A stretch of DNA of 64,000 bases, taken from Streptococcus sp. oral taxon 431 (GTDB lineage Bacteria > Bacillota > Bacilli > Lactobacillales > Streptococcaceae). The position numbers and the translations under genes are program-made. The notes below the pieces were generated by a model, which was given only the letters and a program-made list of their open reading frames with translations, did no database searches and had not been told where the DNA came from. The stretch is from NCBI RefSeq assembly GCF_023115445.1, contig NZ_JALDUI010000006.1:1-64000 (forward strand), in the 5' to 3' direction. Of the stretch, positions 9,077 through 16,942 are shown piece by piece; the stretch's first letter is position 1, and every line of letters starts with the position of its first letter.

Positions 9077-9316
9077 ATGTTGTGGTCCATTATTGTAGGA
9101 GGCTTTATCGGTCTTGTAGCAGGAGTAATCACTAAAAAAGGTGGCTCAATGGGAGTAATTGCTAATATTTTTGCCGGTTTAATCGGTTCATCAGTAGGTC
9201 AATCACTCCTTGGCACTTGGGGACCATCACTAGCTGGTATGGCTATCATTCCATCTATTGTTGGTGCAGTGATTGTAGTTTCTGTGGTATCGTTCTTTTT
9301 GGGTAAAAAAGGTTAA
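9077..9316 (+). CDS. GlsB/YeaQ/YmgE family small membrane protein
   Basis: A 79-residue protein of the former transglycosylase-associated family, with three hydrophobic glycine-rich helices (about 2-20, 28-48, 53-75). The family motif is visible as GGFIGLVAGVITKKGG and GTWGPSLAGMAIIPSIVGA. AAAGGAGG lies 7 bases before the ATG. It is the first gene of the Gls24/Asp23 operon, as in other streptococci and enterococci where GlsB accompanies Gls24 in envelope and bile stress. A paralogue lies at 38065. The biochemical role is unknown. Confidence 0.88.
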   Translation: MLWSIIVGGFIGLVAGVITKKGGSMGVIANIFAGLIGSSVGQSLLGTWGPSLAGMAIIPSIVGAVIVVSVVSFFLGKKG

Positions 9317-9402
9317 CTTTTTACTCAATCATAAACTATAGATTTAAATTTAGTATTGACGGGTAAACCTATAGTTTAGTGCTTTAATTGAAAGGATTTT
9401 AT

Positions 9403-9966
9403 ATGTCAAAATCAAAGAAAATATTATTGTTTATTTTCTGTATTTTAATCTTGACAATTTTCCTTCCTATTTTGATAGATTACCACCAGGTTAGTGATTT
9501 AGGAATTCAATTGACTAGCTGGCGACAGACATCATTTGAATATTATCTCGCTAGATATGTATTTTGGGGGCTTCTAGGCCTGTCTATCTTAGTTTTATTA
9601 TGGATGTTAGTAATCCTGTTTTATCCTAGACAATATCTGGAAATAAAACTTGGAACTAAAGACGATAAATTAAAACTAAAAAATTCAGCTATTGAAGGGT
9701 TTGTTCGATGTTTATTGGATGAACACAAGATGGTCAAAAATCCCAAAATTCAGGTACATACTCGGAAAAAGAAATGTTTCGTTTATGTAGAAGGTACAGC
9801 TGTTCTTTCAGATAACATTGCTAACAAATTTGAAGTAGTTCAAAATGAAATTACTCAAGGATTGAAAGAATTCTTTGGTATTGATCGAGAGGTTAAACTG
9901 GAAGTTTCAGTGAAAGAATATGACCCTCAAAAAGTAGCTAAGAAAATTGTTAGTCGTGTAAAGTAA
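9403..9966 (+). CDS. amaP: AmaP-like alkaline shock membrane anchor protein
   Basis: A 187-residue protein with two N-terminal membrane helices (about 6-26 and 48-70) and a cytoplasmic C-terminal region of Asp23-like character with the charged stretch KIQVHTRKKKCFVYVEG. AmaP tethers Asp23/Gls24 to the membrane in staphylococci; the same role is inferred here because gls24 lies two genes downstream. I use the ATG at 9403 (MSKSKKIL), which has GAAAGGA at the right distance, and not the in-frame codon at 9388, which overlaps that site. Confidence 0.82.
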   Translation: MSKSKKILLFIFCILILTIFLPILIDYHQVSDLGIQLTSWRQTSFEYYLARYVFWGLLGLSILVLLWMLVILFYPRQYLEIKLGTKDDKLKLKNSAIEGFVRCLLDEHKMVKNPKIQVHTRKKKCFVYVEGTAVLSDNIANKFEVVQNEITQGLKEFFGIDREVKLEVSVKEYDPQKVAKKIVSRVK

Positions 9967-9977
9967 GGAAGTAAAAA

Positions 9978-10148
9978 ATGGAATGGTTTAAAAAATATCA
10001 ATACCCAATTCTATGTGGTGTAGTAGGTATTATTCTAGCTTGCTTCATCCTATCCTTTGGTTTCTTTAAAACGATGTTTGTTTTAATTTGTGGAGCTTTA
10101 GGAATTTGGTTGGGATACTATGTACAGAAGAATTATTTAAATAAATAA
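9978..10148 (+). CDS. DUF2273 family small membrane protein
   Basis: A 56-residue protein (MEWFKKYQYPILCGVVGI...) with two membrane helices separated by FFKT. AAGGAAG precedes the ATG. DUF2273 proteins typically sit between amaP and asp23/gls24, exactly as here (11 bases after amaP, 11 before gls24), and are thought to be part of the membrane complex that holds Gls24. Function is inferred only from this context. Confidence 0.85.
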   Translation: MEWFKKYQYPILCGVVGIILACFILSFGFFKTMFVLICGALGIWLGYYVQKNYLNK

Positions 10149-10159
10149 AGGAGTTTCAT

Positions 10160-10780
10160 ATGTCAAACGTAGAAAAAAATGTAACTGAAAAAAAAGATGT
10201 TGTTGTTTCTAAAGATGTTCGCGGAGAATTAACTTACGAAGATAAAGTTATTCAAAAAATCATCGGTCTTTCACTAGATAGAGTTCCAGGACTATTACAT
10301 GTTGACGGTGGATTCTTCTCAAATCTTACAGAAAAACTTGTTAACACTAACGATGTAACACACGGTGTTAACGTTGAAGTTGGTAAAGAACAAGTAGCAG
10401 TTGACTTGAACGTTATCGTAGAGTACAGAAAAAACGTTCCAACTCTATACAAGGAAATCAAAGACGTTATCGTATCAGAAGTTGCGAAAATGACTGATCT
10501 AGAAGTAGTTGAAGTTAACGTTAATGTTGTTGACATCAAAACTAAAGAACAACATGAAGCAGACTCAGTTAGCCTTCAAGATCGTGTAACTGACGTGGCA
10601 GAATCAACAGGCGAGTTCGCGTCAGAACAATTGTCTAGAGTGAAATCTGGTATCGGTTCAGGTGTCGCAGCAGCACAAGAAAAACTTGGCGAAGGTGCTG
10701 AATTCGTTCAAGAAAAAGTTGGCGAAGGCGTTGAAACTGTTAAAGACGCTACAGCCAAAGCAGAACCACGTGTTCACTAA
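10160..10780 (+). CDS. gls24: Asp23/Gls24 family envelope stress response protein
   Basis: A cytosolic, membrane-apposed stress protein of 206 residues. The Asp23 domain covers about 20-125 (GELTYEDKVIQKIIGLSL, GVNVEVGKEQVAVDLNVIV, and a valine-rich strand pair VVEVNVNVVDIKT). The C-terminal 80 residues form an alanine/glutamate-rich amphipathic stretch with the near repeat EKLGEGAEFVQEKVGEGVE, typical of streptococcal Gls24. AAAGGAG precedes the ATG. Codon use is strongly biased, which suggests high expression. Confidence 0.93.
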   Translation: MSNVEKNVTEKKDVVVSKDVRGELTYEDKVIQKIIGLSLDRVPGLLHVDGGFFSNLTEKLVNTNDVTHGVNVEVGKEQVAVDLNVIVEYRKNVPTLYKEIKDVIVSEVAKMTDLEVVEVNVNVVDIKTKEQHEADSVSLQDRVTDVAESTGEFASEQLSRVKSGIGSGVAAAQEKLGEGAEFVQEKVGEGVETVKDATAKAEPRVH

Positions 10781-10817
10781 TTACTAATTTAGAAAAAAAT
10801 AAAAGGAGGACATACTT

Positions 10818-11024
10818 ATGTCTACAGAAGAAAAATTAACCCAAGCAGCAGGATCTGTTAAAGAAGGCGTTGGCAAATTGATCGGCGATAAAGAACTTGA
10901 AAACGAAGGAGCTGCTGAAAAAGTTGTTTCTAAAGTTAAAGAAGTTGCTGAAGATGCAAAAGATGCTGTAGAAGGTGTCGTTGAAGGTGTTAAAAACATG
11001 CTTCATAAAGATGATGCTAAATAA
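10818..11024 (+). CDS. CsbD family stress protein
   Basis: A 68-residue hydrophilic helical protein. The CsbD motif is clear near the N-terminus ([20 protein letters not shown]), followed by a [15 protein letters not shown] helix similar in style to the Gls24 tail. AAGGAGG precedes the ATG. It is the last gene of the Gls24 operon, with a terminator 32 bases downstream. CsbD proteins are general-stress proteins of unknown mechanism. Confidence 0.9.
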   Translation: MSTEEKLTQAAGSVKEGVGKLIGDKELENEGAAEKVVSKVKEVAEDAKDAVEGVVEGVKNMLHKDDAK

Positions 11025-11055
11025 TAAAATTTAGGTAATCTTGCTATTTTTCTCG

Positions 11056-11084
11056 AAAACACTCCCAGTTAGGGGGTGTTTTTG
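11056..11084 (+). terminator. Terminator of the Gls24 operon
   Basis: AAAACACTCCC / GGGGGTGTTTT stem with a short loop and T run. Confidence 0.87.
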
Positions 11085-11116
11085 TTATTCGTTTTTATCA
11101 ATGCACGTTTTATAGA

Positions 11117-11154
11117 GAAAAAAGAATACAGGACAAACAAATTCCTGTATTCTT
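11117..11154 (-). terminator. Terminator of the minus-strand membrane peptide gene
   Basis: On the minus strand AAGAATACAGGA pairs with TCCTGTATTCTT around a 9-base loop and runs into T6. It faces the Gls24 operon terminator. Confidence 0.85.
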
Positions 11155-11162
11155 AAAATAAC

Positions 11163-11315
11163 TTAGAACAGATATGATAATGAAACGAATAATAAGATTA
11201 TAGTGCAAATTATTTTTACGATTTTTACATATTGTTGTTTGAACAATTTATCAGAGAAAAGACTCAATCCAAGCACAATAAAAAACAAAGTAGTTCTTAA
11301 AATAAAAATAGTCAT
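11163..11315 (-). CDS. Small two-helix membrane protein, 50 aa
   Basis: Reading the minus strand, an ATG at 11315 preceded by CGAAAGGAG (8-base spacing) opens a 50-codon frame. The product has a hydrophobic N-terminal helix (MTIFILRTTLFFIVLGLSLF), a charged turn SDKLFKQQYVK, and a second hydrophobic helix to the C-terminus. The promoter (11443-11471), ribosome site and terminator (11117-11154) form a complete transcription unit, which makes chance unlikely. It faces the Gls24 operon. I recognise no family; a stress-linked membrane peptide or a type I toxin-like peptide are both possible. A 25-codon frame lies in its leader (11341-11418). Confidence 0.7.
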   Translation of the reverse strand: MTIFILRTTLFFIVLGLSLFSDKLFKQQYVKIVKIICTIILLFVSLSYLF

Positions 11316-11340
11316 GGTCCATACTCCTTTCGTTATTTTG

Positions 11341-11418
11341 TTAATCCAGTAAATAAGTTGAATAGTAAGTATTTAATCTGCAAATATGTTTATCTTTTCC
11401 GAAAACTCCTTTGGTCAT
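11341..11418 (-). CDS. Possible 25-aa upstream peptide in the leader of the membrane peptide gene
   Basis: The minus-strand ATG at 11418 opens MTKGVFGKDKHICRLNTYYS and ends LLD at 11341. Its upstream ribosome site is poor. It is the only start-to-stop frame between the promoter and the 50-aa gene. It may be translated, or it may be fortuitous. Confidence 0.25.
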   Translation of the reverse strand: MTKGVFGKDKHICRLNTYYSTYLLD

Positions 11419-11442
11419 TAATCGGTATCTCTATCTATATTT

Positions 11443-11471
11443 ATTATAGCACAAATAACATTATTAAACAA
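11443..11471 (-). promoter_or_regulatory. Promoter of the minus-strand membrane peptide gene
   Basis: On the minus strand: TTGTTT (11471-11466), 17 bases, TGCTATAAT with TATAAT at 11448-11443. It leaves a leader of about 120 nt. Confidence 0.75.
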
Positions 11472-11588
11472 TTATATTTATCCTTTATAAACTAACATTT
11501 GACCATTTGACAAGGATGGATACCTGCTCCGAACTTGCTTCTAAAAGGTAGTAAGTTCAACTCTCACCACCTTTTCTTTCCTCTTCTT

Positions 11589-11617
11589 TTTTGAGAGCGC
11601 TTGAAATATGTTATAAT
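11589..11617 (+). promoter_or_regulatory. Promoter of yesLMN with an overlapping cre-like site
   Basis: Extended -10 TGTTATAAT (TATAAT 11612-11617) with TTTTGA 17 bases upstream. TGAGAGCGCTTGAA (11592-11605) resembles the CcpA cre consensus TGWNANCGNTNWCA with two mismatches in its right half and would cover the -35 region. Carbon repression is inferred. Confidence 0.55.
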
Positions 11618-11647
11618 AGTTCTAGATTATTTTTTTGGAGGCAAACC

Positions 11648-12262
11648 GTGGGAAATTTTATTGAGCTAGTCTTTCATCGTTTCTTTTTGGGGATGATTGC
11701 AACGGCTTATTTTTGGTTATTGACACTAGCAGGAGGTGTGATTTTTGGTATAGCACCAGCTAGTGCGACTATCATGAGTTTATTTGCAGAACATGGCTAT
11801 TCTTACCGTGCCTATGGTTTTAAAGAGGCTTGGACTCTTTACAAGAGTAATTTTATTAAAAGCAATCTCAGTTTCTACACCTTTATGGGACTTGACTTGA
11901 TCTTGATTTATGGTTTGTATCTCATGATCCAATTGCCGCATCAGACCATTATCCATTTGGCAGCAACCTTTCTAAATATCTTTTTGGTAGCCTTGGTCTT
12001 TTTGGCTTATACAGTTTCTCTAAAATTACAAGTTTATTTTGACTTATCCTATCAAAATACCTTAAAGCTTGCCTTTATCGGAATTTTTATGAGCTTGTCA
12101 GCAGTGGCTAAAGTTCTTCTTGGTAGCGTCTTGTTAGCCATTATTGGGTTTTATATGCCAGCCCTCATTATTTTTGTAGGGATTGGTATGTGGCACTTCT
12201 TTATTAGTGATTTATTGGAGCCTATTTATGAAAGCATTCATGAAAAATTGGCGTCCAAATAG
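11648..12262 (+). CDS. yesL: YesL-like DUF624 membrane protein
   Basis: A 204-residue integral membrane protein with about five hydrophobic helices and the DUF624 N-terminal pattern (FLGMIATAYFWLLTLAGGVIFGIAPAS). I use the GTG at 11648 because GGAGG lies 7 bases upstream; the frame open from 11591 overlaps the promoter. YesL proteins are encoded with YesM/YesN sensor-regulator pairs that control glycan-use genes, as here, where yesM overlaps its 3' end. The molecular role is unknown; it may assist the sensor. Confidence 0.85.
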   Translation: MGNFIELVFHRFFLGMIATAYFWLLTLAGGVIFGIAPASATIMSLFAEHGYSYRAYGFKEAWTLYKSNFIKSNLSFYTFMGLDLILIYGLYLMIQLPHQTIIHLAATFLNIFLVALVFLAYTVSLKLQVYFDLSYQNTLKLAFIGIFMSLSAVAKVLLGSVLLAIIGFYMPALIIFVGIGMWHFFISDLLEPIYESIHEKLASK

Positions 12263-13913
12263 AATGAAACAATTTTGGCTTCATTCACTCCTTCGAACCT
12301 ATACTTGGGTGATGATTGTCATCATTGCTAGTTTTGCCCTGTTGATTTCCTATGTGAACTGGGATAGTCGAGAAAAAGAAGCAAGACAGGTTTCCCAGCG
12401 GGTCTTGACTCGGACAGTGAGTGAGGTTGAGTATTACTATCGAGAATCAGCGCGTTCAGCCCAAAGTTTAGTAGATAATCAAGCGCGAATCGAGGGAATT
12501 TATAAGTATTTTAGCCTTACTACACCAGATTATTTCTACTGGCAACTGGAGCGTAAAGCATCGCCCTATATTTCGGTATCCATTTATGAAAATATCGATG
12601 ACCTCTATGTGCGCAATGATTTTGTAACGGGTGTAGCCTTTGTCTTGCAAGACTCAACAGAAGTTTATGTATCGAAGAGGGACAATCGTAGTGGTTACAA
12701 GGTTTCTGCAGATGCCTTTAAGCCAGATGCCAATAGTTTCGCCATTCCCGTATCCGATCCAGTATCGGATCAAGCTCTTGGTGTTATTTATGTCTCTGTA
12801 TCTTCCGATGTTTTTTATAAGGCTATTGACAATACCAGAGGAAATATCCCAATTGCTGTGAGCATCACCTCTCCTTTTGAAACGGATATGTTTCACCAAG
12901 GTGAAAAAAGTAATCGAGAGGAATGGTTGCAAGATGAGACAGCTCATGGTTATCAGGTTCAGGTTGCAGTTCCGAGGGATTATGTCCTTAGTGGGAGTAT
13001 CTCTAGTTCGATTTTTATTCTTGCTTTGAGTCTCCTCTTTATCGTTATTTTATATGTAACCTTGAAAAAAACATTTTCGAAGTATCAAACCCAAGTTGTT
13101 GACCTAGTGGAAACAATCCATGATATTGCGGAGGGGGAACAAGGCAAAAGAATTGATCTTAAGAAGAAAGATCAGGAGTTGCTTTTAATTGCGGAAACGA
13201 CAAATGATATGTTGGACCGACTGGAGAGAAATATCCACGATATTTACCAGCTGGAGCTTAGTCAAAAAGATGCCAATATGCGGGCATTACAAGCTCAAAT
13301 TAATCCGCATTTTATGTACAATACCCTCGAATTTTTACGAATGTACGCAGTCATGGCAGATCAGAACGAATTGGCAGATATTATCTACGAATTCAGTAGT
13401 CTCTTGCGCAACAACATCTCTGATGAACGAGAAACGACGCTCAAGCAAGAAGTAGAGTTTTGTCGCAAATATAGCTATCTCTGTATGGTTCGCTATCCCA
13501 AGTCAATCGCCTATGGCTTTAAAATTGATCCCAAGTTAAAAGAAATGCGGATTCCAAAATTCACCCTCCAGCCCTTGGTGGAGAATTATTTTGCCCATGG
13601 AGTTGATCACAGAAGAACGGATAATGTTATCAGTATAAAGGCTTTGAAACAAGAGGGCTATGTCGAAATTTTAGTGGTGGATAATGGTCGTGGGATGTCT
13701 GCCGAAAAATTAGCAGAAATTCAAACTAAATTAGCCCAAAGAACGTTTGAACACACAGTGGATTATAGTGGAAAACGACAGTCCATTGGAATCGTCAATG
13801 TTCATGAGCGCTTTGTTCTCTATTTTGGGGATCGCTATAACATTAGTGTGGAATCAATGGAACACCAAGGTGTTCGTTATCGAATTACTATTCAGGATGA
13901 GGAGAAAGGATAA
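12228..13913 (+). CDS. yesM: YesM-like sensor histidine kinase
   Basis: Membrane sensor kinase of 561 residues. It has one helix near 25-45, an extracellular sensing region to about 265, a second helix (about 260-280), and a HAMP-like linker. The His_kinase domain follows, with the phosphorylated His in QAQINPHFMYNTLEFLRMY, then an HATPase domain with VDNGRGMS. I start at 12228 because TTGGAG sits 7 bases upstream, which means a 35-base overlap with yesL; ATGs at 12240 and 12264 have no ribosome site. Pneumococcal TCS07 occupies the same locus and has been linked to N-glycan use. The ligand here is unknown. Confidence 0.92.
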   Translation: MKAFMKNWRPNRMKQFWLHSLLRTYTWVMIVIIASFALLISYVNWDSREKEARQVSQRVLTRTVSEVEYYYRESARSAQSLVDNQARIEGIYKYFSLTTPDYFYWQLERKASPYISVSIYENIDDLYVRNDFVTGVAFVLQDSTEVYVSKRDNRSGYKVSADAFKPDANSFAIPVSDPVSDQALGVIYVSVSSDVFYKAIDNTRGNIPIAVSITSPFETDMFHQGEKSNREEWLQDETAHGYQVQVAVPRDYVLSGSISSSIFILALSLLFIVILYVTLKKTFSKYQTQVVDLVETIHDIAEGEQGKRIDLKKKDQELLLIAETTNDMLDRLERNIHDIYQLELSQKDANMRALQAQINPHFMYNTLEFLRMYAVMADQNELADIIYEFSSLLRNNISDERETTLKQEVEFCRKYSYLCMVRYPKSIAYGFKIDPKLKEMRIPKFTLQPLVENYFAHGVDHRRTDNVISIKALKQEGYVEILVVDNGRGMSAEKLAEIQTKLAQRTFEHTVDYSGKRQSIGIVNVHERFVLYFGDRYNISVESMEHQGVRYRITIQDEEKG

Positions 13914-13915
13914 AG

Positions 13916-15202
13916 ATGTATAAAGTACTATTAGTGGACGACGAGTACATGATTACCGAAGGTCTCAAGCGTTTGATTCCTTTTGAAAAATGGGATATGG
14001 AAGTCGTCGCTACAGCCAATCATGCCGACGACGCTCTTGACTATGTCCGAGAACATCCTGTGGATATTGTGATATCTGACGTCAACATGCCTGACAAAAC
14101 AGGACTTGAAATGATTCAGGAAATGAAGGACTTGTTGCCAGATGCTTATTATATCCTACTATCGGGCTATCAAGAATTTGACTACGTCAAAAAAGCCATG
14201 AATCTCAATGTCGTTGATTATCTGGTCAAACCAGTCGATAAGGTTGAGCTTGAACGCTTGCTTGAAAAGATTGCCAGTCAGCTTGGTGAACAATCTCATG
14301 AGCCCGAAATATTGAGTCAGCAACTAGATGAAGAAGCATTCAAGGCTCATCTCAGCCAAAAAGAAAACTGGTGGATTGGGCTTTCAAAAGAAAAACAAGG
14401 GAATTTTGTCATTCCTTACTACGTTCTGGGGCAAGATTGGCAAATTGTCCTTGCTAATCAGGAATTTGAGGGCTTGTTGGTCATGCCTTTTGAGGCACCT
14501 TATCAAGCCAACTTTGAAAAATGGAAGCGTGATGTTGAAAAGACACTCTTTTATGGTTCGGTCAATTTAGATCAGTCTGAAAGTCTCTTTTCTTACTACG
14601 AACCCATTTATCGAGTGATTATCCAGGGGAATCTCCAGCAGATTATCGAGGAGTTGACCTTACTTGAGAAGATTGTTCTTGAAAATACACCGAGAGTCTC
14701 TATCACTAAGCAGCTCTTTACTCAGTTTGTTATGGATGTTTTCCATCTTTTTGAGCATTTGAAGGCAGACGACATGACAGATATTGTCAAGAACATCCAT
14801 GCCATTACAACTTTTGAGGACTTAGTCGCTTATACCAAGGAAACCTTGACATCATTCTTCGGTCAATATCGAATGAATGAAAATGTGGTCAGTGTGCTCG
14901 AGGTCATTGGTAGAGACTACAAAAAAGAACTTTCCCTCAAGGATATCAGCAAGGATCTCTTTATCAATCCCGTTTATTTGGGGCAGTTGATCAAGAAGGA
15001 AACCAATTCCACCTTTGCAGAGCTTCTCAATAAGCAACGTATTAAGGCAGCTCAGCAGCTCTTGCTATCTACAAATGATAGTATTGAGGATATCTGCTAT
15101 ACGGTTGGATACAGTAATGTAGGTTATTTCTATAAGGTTTTTCGAAAACTGTGTGGGAAGTCTCCTAAAGCCTACCGTAAACAGGTGGAAACGAACTTGT
15201 AA
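13916..15202 (+). CDS. yesN: YesN-like response regulator, AraC type
   Basis: Cytosolic regulator of 428 residues, starting 2 bases after yesM. The receiver domain (about 1-120) has the acidic pair VDDE at 8-11, the phosphoryl-acceptor Asp in VISDVNMPDKTG near 55, and the conserved Lys in VDYLVKPVDK near 104. The C-terminal 100 residues form a two-helix-turn-helix AraC domain (LSLKDISKDLFINPVYLGQ and DICYTVGYSNVGYFYKVFRK). It should activate glycoside-use genes on signal from YesM. Targets are not visible next to it. Confidence 0.94.
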   Translation: MYKVLLVDDEYMITEGLKRLIPFEKWDMEVVATANHADDALDYVREHPVDIVISDVNMPDKTGLEMIQEMKDLLPDAYYILLSGYQEFDYVKKAMNLNVVDYLVKPVDKVELERLLEKIASQLGEQSHEPEILSQQLDEEAFKAHLSQKENWWIGLSKEKQGNFVIPYYVLGQDWQIVLANQEFEGLLVMPFEAPYQANFEKWKRDVEKTLFYGSVNLDQSESLFSYYEPIYRVIIQGNLQQIIEELTLLEKIVLENTPRVSITKQLFTQFVMDVFHLFEHLKADDMTDIVKNIHAITTFEDLVAYTKETLTSFFGQYRMNENVVSVLEVIGRDYKKELSLKDISKDLFINPVYLGQLIKKETNSTFAELLNKQRIKAAQQLLLSTNDSIEDICYTVGYSNVGYFYKVFRKLCGKSPKAYRKQVETNL

Positions 15203-15205
15203 CAG

Positions 15206-15234
15206 TTGTTCTCCCTCGTAAAATATGCTATAAT
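15206..15234 (+). promoter_or_regulatory. Promoter of the 177-aa membrane protein gene
   Basis: TTGTTC (15206-15211), 17 bases, TGCTATAAT (TATAAT 15229-15234), directly after yesN, which has no visible terminator. Confidence 0.78.
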
Positions 15235-15264
15235 AATTAAAAAAATTATGAGGAGGTTACTTTT

Positions 15265-15798
15265 ATGAAAAAGAAACCAATCTATCTTTGGGTATTGCTG
15301 ATTTTATCAGCCTTACTCTCAGCAATGTCACTATTTGGAATCATATCTCCAGTACCTACTGCGGAGAGTATGAGCAATCTAGAAACATCAGCATCAGGTG
15401 TTAATGCTACTTATGCTAAGGAGCTCGTTGATTACACCATTAAGGTATCGGAGCATGGTCATTCTGTCTTCAGCATTCTCTTGGTTGTCTTATCTGTTAT
15501 TCTAGTTGTTGTGGCTTTGGTTTTCCTTATTCGTAAAAACATCCAATTGGCTAACTACACTTATCTTGCTTATGTCTTCGTTGCCATCGTTGGTTCTATC
15601 TACAACTTTATCGGCGTTCAGGATGCGGTTTCACTTTTTACAGATCCTAACATCCGTATGGGAGCGGAGCTTGGTGCTAAAGGCTCTGCTATTTTGGGGG
15701 TTGTACTCAATGTTATCTTCCTAGCAATCGTCTTCTATAAGATGTGGCGTCAGCAAAAAGAATTAACAGAAACTCAAGAAGAGGAAGAACTTGCCTAA
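15265..15798 (+). CDS. Hypothetical membrane protein with four helices
   Basis: A 177-residue protein with hydrophobic segments at about 7-27, 70-92, 97-118 and 140-162 and an acidic tail (QEEEELA). An extracellular loop of about 45 residues follows helix 1. GAGGAGG precedes the ATG. The gene occupies the place between yesN and nrdI that pneumococcus also fills with a hypothetical gene. No catalytic motif is visible and I assign no function. Confidence 0.8.
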   Translation: MKKKPIYLWVLLILSALLSAMSLFGIISPVPTAESMSNLETSASGVNATYAKELVDYTIKVSEHGHSVFSILLVVLSVILVVVALVFLIRKNIQLANYTYLAYVFVAIVGSIYNFIGVQDAVSLFTDPNIRMGAELGAKGSAILGVVLNVIFLAIVFYKMWRQQKELTETQEEEELA

Positions 15799-15811
15799 GA
15801 GTTGACAAAGG

Positions 15812-15847
15812 ATAACTATCAAGATACAATCTTGGTAGTTATTTTTT
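15812..15847 (+). terminator. Terminator between the membrane protein gene and nrdI
   Basis: AACTATCAAGA / TCTTGGTAGTT stem, 5-base loop, then ATTTTTT. No obvious promoter lies between it and nrdI, so some read-through may feed nrdI. Confidence 0.75.
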
Positions 15848-15870
15848 ATGATTCAAAAAAGGAGGAGAAA

Positions 15871-16338
15871 ATGAAAAAAATTTCCTTAGTCTATATCAGT
15901 CTGAGCGGAAATACGGAGAGTTTCGTAACACGATTGAAGGCTTACCTATTAGAACAGTATGAGAACATTGAAGTAGAAAAAATTCATATTAAAGATTTGG
16001 TCAAGGAGGGGGAAGACTTTTTTGAAATGACCAACCCATATGTGGCTTTCCTACCGACTTATCTAGAAGGTGGCAATGGTGTTGACAATGGAGATGTGGA
16101 GATTTTGACTACTCCAGTAGGTGATTTTATCGCCTATGGAGACAATGCCAGTAAGTGTTTTGGTGTCGTAGGATCAGGCAATCGTAACTTTAACAACCAA
16201 TACTGTTTGACGGCTAAACAATACAGCCAACGCTTTGGTTTCCCTGTATTGGCTGACTTTGAGATGCGTGGAATGCTGGGAGATATCAAAAAAATTGCAG
16301 GGATTATTGCAGAACTCTATGAATTAGAAGCTTTGTAA
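15871..16338 (+). CDS. nrdI: NrdI flavodoxin-like protein
   Basis: A 155-residue flavodoxin-fold protein that helps assemble the dimanganese-tyrosyl cofactor of class Ib ribonucleotide reductase. The phosphate-binding loop SLSGNTESF lies near residue 10, and [12 protein letters not shown] and [13 protein letters not shown] near 105-140 are typical of NrdI. AAAGGAGGAG precedes the ATG at 15871; an upstream in-frame codon at 15802 overlaps the terminator. It stands apart from any nrdE/nrdF genes, as in pneumococcus. Confidence 0.92.
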   Translation: MKKISLVYISLSGNTESFVTRLKAYLLEQYENIEVEKIHIKDLVKEGEDFFEMTNPYVAFLPTYLEGGNGVDNGDVEILTTPVGDFIAYGDNASKCFGVVGSGNRNFNNQYCLTAKQYSQRFGFPVLADFEMRGMLGDIKKIAGIIAELYELEAL

Positions 16339-16408
16339 GAGGCCAGATTTTCTAAGGAAGAAATTTATTCTATGGATAAAGGATTTACTTCAAAAGGGAA
16401 CAATCGAA

Positions 16409-16618
16409 ATGAGTAAACTACAGAGATCATTTTTAAAGTATATAAAACGCAAACCAAGCTTCAAGGATATTATGCTATGCAGTGCCTTGCTACTCTTAGA
16501 GTTCGCTCTGTTGCAGTTCTCCAAGAAATTTCTTGATGAAAGTTTGTCAGCATACGGAACCATGGCATCACTAGGGATTGTTATACTGGTGGGAATCGTA
16601 GTTCTCAGGAAAAAATAG
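16409..16618 (+). CDS. Small membrane protein, 69 aa
   Basis: A 69-residue product with a basic N-terminus (MSKLQRSFLKYIKRKPSF), a hydrophobic helix at about 22-40 and a second at 50-66 ending in RKK. An AAGGGAA site precedes the ATG, and a strong terminator follows 5 bases after the stop. The fit between stop and terminator supports a real gene. I recognise no family. Confidence 0.6.
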   Translation: MSKLQRSFLKYIKRKPSFKDIMLCSALLLLEFALLQFSKKFLDESLSAYGTMASLGIVILVGIVVLRKK

Positions 16619-16622
16619 AAAA

Positions 16623-16653
16623 GGACTCGAGAAATATCATCTCGAGTCTTTTT
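16623..16653 (+). terminator. Bidirectional terminator between convergent small genes
   Basis: GACTCGAGA / TCTCGAGTC, 9 perfect pairs, with T5 on the + strand. It serves the + gene at 16409 and, more weakly, the minus gene ending at 16655. Confidence 0.8.
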
Positions 16654-16654
16654 G

Positions 16655-16903
16655 TTAGTTGCGAATTTCGTCAACGATTTCTTTTGAAATGGGGATCCCT
16701 AAACGGTAGCCTTTATTCACGTAATCAATGACATCGTTGATATTTTCTATCGTTTGGATCTTTTCTTTGATAGTTGCACGAAAATCTTGATCTTTCAATA
16801 GTTGGTCCTGAAGCAGTCTTTGAAGTTTCTCTTTCTCATATTTGTTGACAAGAAAGAGAAAAAGAAGACTAATAACAACTAAGATATAAGCGTATTGGCT
16901 CAT
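16655..16903 (-). CDS. Small membrane-anchored hypothetical protein, 82 aa
   Basis: An 82-residue protein with one N-terminal helix (MSQYAYILVVISLLFLFLV) and a charged cytoplasmic helical part rich in Lys, Glu and Gln that ends GYRLGIPISKEIVDEIRN. The ATG at 16903 has GGGAGA upstream on the minus strand; the longer open frame to 16969 has no ribosome site. It lies downstream of argS behind the hairpin array. No family recognised; the shape resembles small regulators of membrane complexes, but that is only a likeness. Confidence 0.65.
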   Translation of the reverse strand: MSQYAYILVVISLLFLFLVNKYEKEKLQRLLQDQLLKDQDFRATIKEKIQTIENINDVIDYVNKGYRLGIPISKEIVDEIRN

Positions 16904-16942
16904 AAAAATTCTCCCTAAGTGATAAAGAAATGAATAGCAAGA

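Noticed and set aside
11511..11575. A tRNA-like stretch ending GTTCAACTCTCACCACC.
   Set aside because: The T-arm does not pair properly and no acceptor, D or anticodon stems can be built; at most a worn tRNA fragment.
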